Assembly: GCF_025837155.1 (NCBI RefSeq)
Contig: NZ_CP107549.1
Coordinates: 992,001-1,056,000 of the forward strand
Direction of reading: 5' to 3'
Source of the DNA: Pseudomonas sp. Z8(2022)
GTDB taxonomy: Bacteria > Pseudomonadota > Gammaproteobacteria > Pseudomonadales > Pseudomonadaceae
Length of the DNA: 64,000 nucleotides
The notes below the pieces were generated by a model. That model was not told the DNA's origin. It saw only the letters and a program-made list of their open reading frames with translations, and did no database searches. The position numbers and the translations under genes are program-made. Positions 55,549 to 64,000 of this stretch are shown one piece after another. Position 1 is the stretch's first letter. Every line of letters begins with the position of its first letter.

Positions 55549-56526
55549 TCATTCGATGATTTCGGCCGCCGAATCGAGCAGTTCCTGGCTCAGGGTGACG
55601 CCCTGGCGCTGGGCGGCAGCGGCGTTGAGATACAGGCTGAGGTTCTCGCTGGTTTCCGGCTTGATATCACCGGGTTTTTCGCCATTGAGCACTCGCAGGA
55701 CCATGCGCCCGGTCTGCTTGCCATGTTCGAAGTAGTCCAGGCCCAGCGCTGCGATGGCGCCGCGCTTGACGCTGTCGGTGTCGGAGGCGATCAGCGGAGT
55801 GCGGGTATCGTTGCCGACCTTGACCAGCGACTCGTAGGCCGAGACCACGTTGTTGTCGGTGTTGGTGTAGATCACGTCGACCTTGCCGACCAGGCTGCGG
55901 GCAGCCGAACCAACGTCCACCGAACGCGGCGCAGCGGCTTCTACCAGGGTCATGCCCATGCTCGGCAGCAGTTCCTTGAGGCGCTTGACCACCACAGCCG
56001 AGTTGGCCTCGCCCGGGTTGTAGACCATACCGACGCGCTTGGCATCAGGCACGACGCGCTTGATCAGCTCCATCTGCTTGTCCAGTTCGAGCAGATCGGA
56101 CACGCCGCTGACGTTGCTACCGGAAGCCTCCCAGTTACGCACCAGCTGCGCTTCGACCGGATCGGTCACGGCGCTGAACAGGATCGGCGTGCTGCGGGTG
56201 GCGGCGACCAGTGCCTGGGCCGATGGAGTGGCGATGCCGACCACAACGTCCGGGCGGTCGCCGATGAATTTGCGGGCGATCTGCGCGGCGGTGCCGGTAT
56301 TGCCCTGGGCGCTCTGATATTGCCACTTGAGGTTGTCGCCCTCGCGGTAGCCGCCTTCTTCCAGAGCTGCCTTGATGCCATCGCGTACCGAGTCCAGCGC
56401 CGGATGTTCGACGATGGCGGTGACTGCCACGGATTTCTGCTCGGCGGCGATGCCGGCTCCTGAGGCGCCCAGAGCCAGAGCCAGAGCGGCCATGGGCAGC
56501 CAGCGATGTTTGGCGATCTGCAGCAT
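55549..56526 (-). CDS. ABC transporter substrate-binding protein (PF04392 type)
   Basis: 325 residues from the ATG at 56526 (MLQIAKHRWLPMAALALALG); upstream codons are leader. A signal peptide (cleaved near AAEQK) is followed by KSVAVTAIVEHPALDSVRDG, VGIATPSAQAL and GMVYNPGEANS, motifs of the ABC_sub_bind family with a ribose-binding-like fold. It feeds the permease and ATPase downstream. The operon follows valS. Confidence 0.9.
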   Translation of the reverse strand: MLQIAKHRWLPMAALALALGASGAGIAAEQKSVAVTAIVEHPALDSVRDGIKAALEEGGYREGDNLKWQYQSAQGNTGTAAQIARKFIGDRPDVVVGIATPSAQALVAATRSTPILFSAVTDPVEAQLVRNWEASGSNVSGVSDLLELDKQMELIKRVVPDAKRVGMVYNPGEANSAVVVKRLKELLPSMGMTLVEAAAPRSVDVGSAARSLVGKVDVIYTNTDNNVVSAYESLVKVGNDTRTPLIASDTDSVKRGAIAALGLDYFEHGKQTGRMVLRVLNGEKPGDIKPETSENLSLYLNAAAAQRQGVTLSQELLDSAAEIIE

Positions 56527-56577
56527 TGCTATCTCCTGCCGGGAGGAATGCCCGGGGTATGTTGCGGATGTCGGTAG

Positions 56578-56598
56578 GCGTGCCCTCGTGGGGCACGC
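56578..56598 (-). terminator. Hairpin after valS
   Basis: Arms GCGTGCCC and GGGCACGC around loop TCGTG lie 14 bases past the valS stop on the minus strand. No T run follows, so it may be a weak terminator or attenuator before the ABC operon. Confidence 0.45.
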
Positions 56599-56611
56599 GT
56601 AAACGGTTGGC

Positions 56612-59443
<2,832 letters not shown>

Positions 59444-59557
59444 GCGCGGCGGGACCCTTGTGACGGCTGATCGGAAAAGCCGGCAAGTATACCGGGGATG
59501 GAGCTTGCGGCGTAAGGGTTGCGCGTCAGAGGGCGGTGGCGCGCGGATTGACGCCTG

Positions 59558-59992
59558 TCAGGGTTTGCGCGGCGGCAGCAGGCGCGGCAGGCGTGCTTCC
59601 AGGCGACGTTTGAGTTCGGCCTCGATCTGCGGCACGAAGTCGTCGATCACGTCCTGCAGAATCAGTTGCGCAGCTGCCCGTAGTTCAGCACTGAGGTGCT
59701 GCAGCTCTCGCGTGCTGTCGTGCAGACGCGGCTCGATCTGCTCACGCAGCTGGCTGGCGGTCTGAGTGGCGGCGGCTGCGGCGGCGCTCGGCCTGGCGAC
59801 TGGCGTGGTGTGAAAGGGCGGTGGCGGGCCGGGCGGCGCACTGACGATGTCGGACAGCACCGGAATGCTGTCCGGGTCGAGCGAGTCGATCAGCAGTGGT
59901 GGCTCGCTGCTGTTGTCGCCCAGCAGCTCGCGAATCGACTCCAGGTCGTGCAGCAGCTGGGCAGGTTTTTGTGGTGGCTTGGGAGTGTCCAT
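59558..59992 (-). CDS. Hypothetical proline-rich protein between holC and valS
   Basis: 144 residues from the ATG at 59992 (MDTPKPPQKPAQLLHDLESI). A short N-terminal part with LLHDLESIRELLGD and PLLIDSLDPDSIPVLSDIV, a proline-rich linker (PPGPPPPF) and a C-terminal amphipathic helical region (TRELQHLSAELRAAAQLILQ) ending in basic residues. It resembles a conserved pseudomonad protein of unknown function found in this spot. No domain of known function is visible. Confidence 0.78.
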   Translation of the reverse strand: MDTPKPPQKPAQLLHDLESIRELLGDNSSEPPLLIDSLDPDSIPVLSDIVSAPPGPPPPFHTTPVARPSAAAAAATQTASQLREQIEPRLHDSTRELQHLSAELRAAAQLILQDVIDDFVPQIEAELKRRLEARLPRLLPPRKP

Positions 59993-60050
59993 GGCGGTCG
60001 TGCAGCGGGCAAGGGGCAGAAGTAGCCTGAATTGTGAGCGCCGTGGGCCA

Positions 60051-60470
60051 CTAAAGTTCGACGCGCTGCGGATCATACCCGCGCTGGCGGTAGGTACGGA
60101 AATTCTCGCGACAGGCGTTGAGCAATTCGGGTTGCTGGTTGACGATCTCGATGATGCGGGAAAAACGCTCTACATGCGGCGACAGGCTGCTGCCGAGGTT
60201 GATCAGCACGCCCTGCTCGGCGCTTGGCGCGTCGTCGACGCCCACCACCACGGGCGACAGCGGTGCCTCCTGATGCAGGTCGTGAGGCACGAAGCGTTCG
60301 GCCTTGAAGGTCCACAGCAGCTCGTCGAGTTCACTGCACTGCGCAGCATCGCTACCCCGGACAAACACCGGCATGCCGGCACTCCAGGCCTTGAACGCGA
60401 GCTGGCAGGCGGCGCGCAGGCGACCCGTGGTGTCGCTGGAGGAGAGAACGTAGAACTCGATTCTGGGCAT
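60051..60470 (-). CDS. holC: DNA polymerase III chi subunit
   Basis: 139 residues from the ATG at 60470 (MPRIEFYVLSSSDTTGRLR). The chi fold is indicated by CQLAFKAWSAGMPVFVRG, DELLWTFKAERFVPHD and the tail RENFRTYRQRGYDPQRVEL. Chi bridges the replisome and SSB through psi. It is followed by the proline-rich gene and valS. The putative psi gene is 48 kb away in this window. Confidence 0.92.
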   Translation of the reverse strand: MPRIEFYVLSSSDTTGRLRAACQLAFKAWSAGMPVFVRGSDAAQCSELDELLWTFKAERFVPHDLHQEAPLSPVVVGVDDAPSAEQGVLINLGSSLSPHVERFSRIIEIVNQQPELLNACRENFRTYRQRGYDPQRVEL

Positions 60471-60508
60471 TCGGGGTTTCAATAGGTCAGGGAGTGATGG
60501 CTGGGTGC

Positions 60509-60568
60509 TGTAGGAGCGGATTCATCCGCGATAACTCGCGAATTATCGCGGCTGAAGCCGCTCCTACA
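60509..60568. repeat. REP-like palindrome, family A variant
   Basis: TGTAGGAGCGGATTCATCCG is closed by CGGCTGAAGCCGCTCCTACA, with ATAA/TTAT next to the centre. It lies between pepA and holC, which are on the same strand, so it will be transcribed. Confidence 0.85.
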
Positions 60569-60587
60569 TACGCATGACCCGGCGGCG

Positions 60588-63329
<2,742 letters not shown>

Positions 63330-63337
<8 letters not shown>

Positions 63338-64000
63338 GCTGGATCGCTATATCGGTACCCAGGTGTTCTTCGCCATCCTGGCGGTGCTGGGCATCATCCT
63401 CAGTCTGGCGTTGCTGTTCGCCTTCATCGATGAACTGGGTGATCTGAACAAGGGCGACTATGGGCTTGCCCAGGCGCTGTGGTATGTGCTGCTGACTGCG
63501 CCGCGCCGTGCCTACGATATGTTGCCGATGGCGGCGCTGATCGGTTGCCTGATTGGCCTAGGCACGCTGGCCAGCAACAGCGAGCTGACCATCATGCGTG
63601 CCGCCGGCGTGTCCATCGGGCGCATCGTCTGGGCCGTGATGAAGCCCATGCTGGTGCTGATGCTGGCCGGCATTCTGATCGGCGAATACGTCGCGCCGCT
63701 AACCGAGAATCAGGCTCAGGCCGACCGTGCGCTGGCGCAAGGTGGTGGGGCGGCGCAGAGTTCCAAGCGCGGCCTGTGGCATCGTCAGGGGCAGGAGTAC
63801 GTGCACGTCAACGCCGTGCAGCCGGGTGGTGTTCTGCTTGGGGTCACACGCTATCGTTTCGACGACGAGCGTCGCCTGCTCTCAGCCAGCTTCGCGCGCC
63901 GTGCCGAGTACCGTGACAACCACTGGATGCTGAACGACGTGCAGACCACCCTGCTGCATGGCGACCGTTCCGAGGTGGTCAATCAGGATGAGGAACGCTG
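63330..64000 (+). CDS. lptG: Lipopolysaccharide export permease LptG (3' end outside window)
   Basis: Starts at ATG 63330 inside the end of lptF and runs open to the window edge (about 223 codons of ~350). The start MAKLDRYIGTQVFFAILAVL, MLPMAALIGCLIGLGTLASN and SELTIMRAAGVS are characteristic. It is the second permease subunit of LptB2FG. The visible part covers the first three helices and part of the periplasmic domain. Confidence 0.95.

Overview
The window is about 64 kb of high-GC (roughly 64-65% by eye) gammaproteobacterial chromosome with closely packed genes and short spacers. Gene content and order (holC-valS next to an ABC uptake operon, pepA divergent from lptFG, psi-rimI, mksFEB, aapJQMP, fhpR-hmp, pcs) point to Pseudomonas in the broad sense. 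The carboxynorspermidine/carboxyspermidine gene pair suggests a relative of the P. mendocina/oleovorans group, but that is inference. No rRNA, tRNA, CRISPR array, insertion sequence or prophage was seen. The window looks like core or soft-core genome rather than an island.

Layout. 1-3.3 kb: a PqiA/LetA-type membrane protein split into two genes, then a six-MCE-domain LetB/PqiB-type tunnel protein. 3.4-8.3 kb (minus): condensin-like mksF-mksE-mksB. 8.6-11.1 kb: alternative polyamine synthesis. 11.3-12.5 kb: a putative replicase psi subunit and rimI. 12.6-17.0 kb: a nitric-oxide module (nnrS, a small membrane protein and hmp on minus, the NorR-type activator on plus) with a paired operator in the divergent spacer. 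17.1-18.8 kb (minus): truncated haemoglobin, FKBP isomerase and an RNA methyltransferase. 19.0-21.4 kb: DNA polymerase II. 21.4-28.5 kb (minus): membrane protein, RhlB helicase, dipeptidase, cNMP-binding/GGDEF protein, acyl-CoA synthetase, carboxylesterase. 29-33.3 kb: the general L-amino-acid ABC transporter aapJQMP behind a strong sigma-54 promoter, with prominent hairpins in its spacers.

33.4-41.9 kb: GlxA-type regulator, NTF2-like protein, phosphatidylcholine synthase overlapping a GIY-YIG protein, GST, glutaredoxin, YejK, an orphan membrane-anchored TAXI protein, and a YjeH-like exporter divergent from an Lrp regulator. 42.0-47.7 kb: sbcD, a small lipoprotein, sbcC and an isochorismatase-family hydrolase. 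47.8-53.7 kb: a solute-binding protein, two transporters, RlmF, a small winged-helix protein and an SRPBCC protein. 53.8-62.1 kb (minus): a PF04392-type ABC uptake system, valS, a proline-rich protein, holC and pepA. 62.2-64.0 kb: lptF and the start of lptG.

Themes. DNA maintenance recurs: MksBEF, Pol II, SbcCD, YejK, and the replicase accessory subunits chi and psi at separate loci. The envelope is served by the MCE operon, LptFG and Pcs. NO defence forms one compact regulon. Several families of short palindromic repeats (REP-like) sit between genes, one inside the mks operon and one overlapping the end of a methyltransferase gene. I found no clearly new multigene system. The most rewarding items are the aap operon RNA structures, the hmp/fhpR operator with its small membrane protein, and the orphan TAXI protein.
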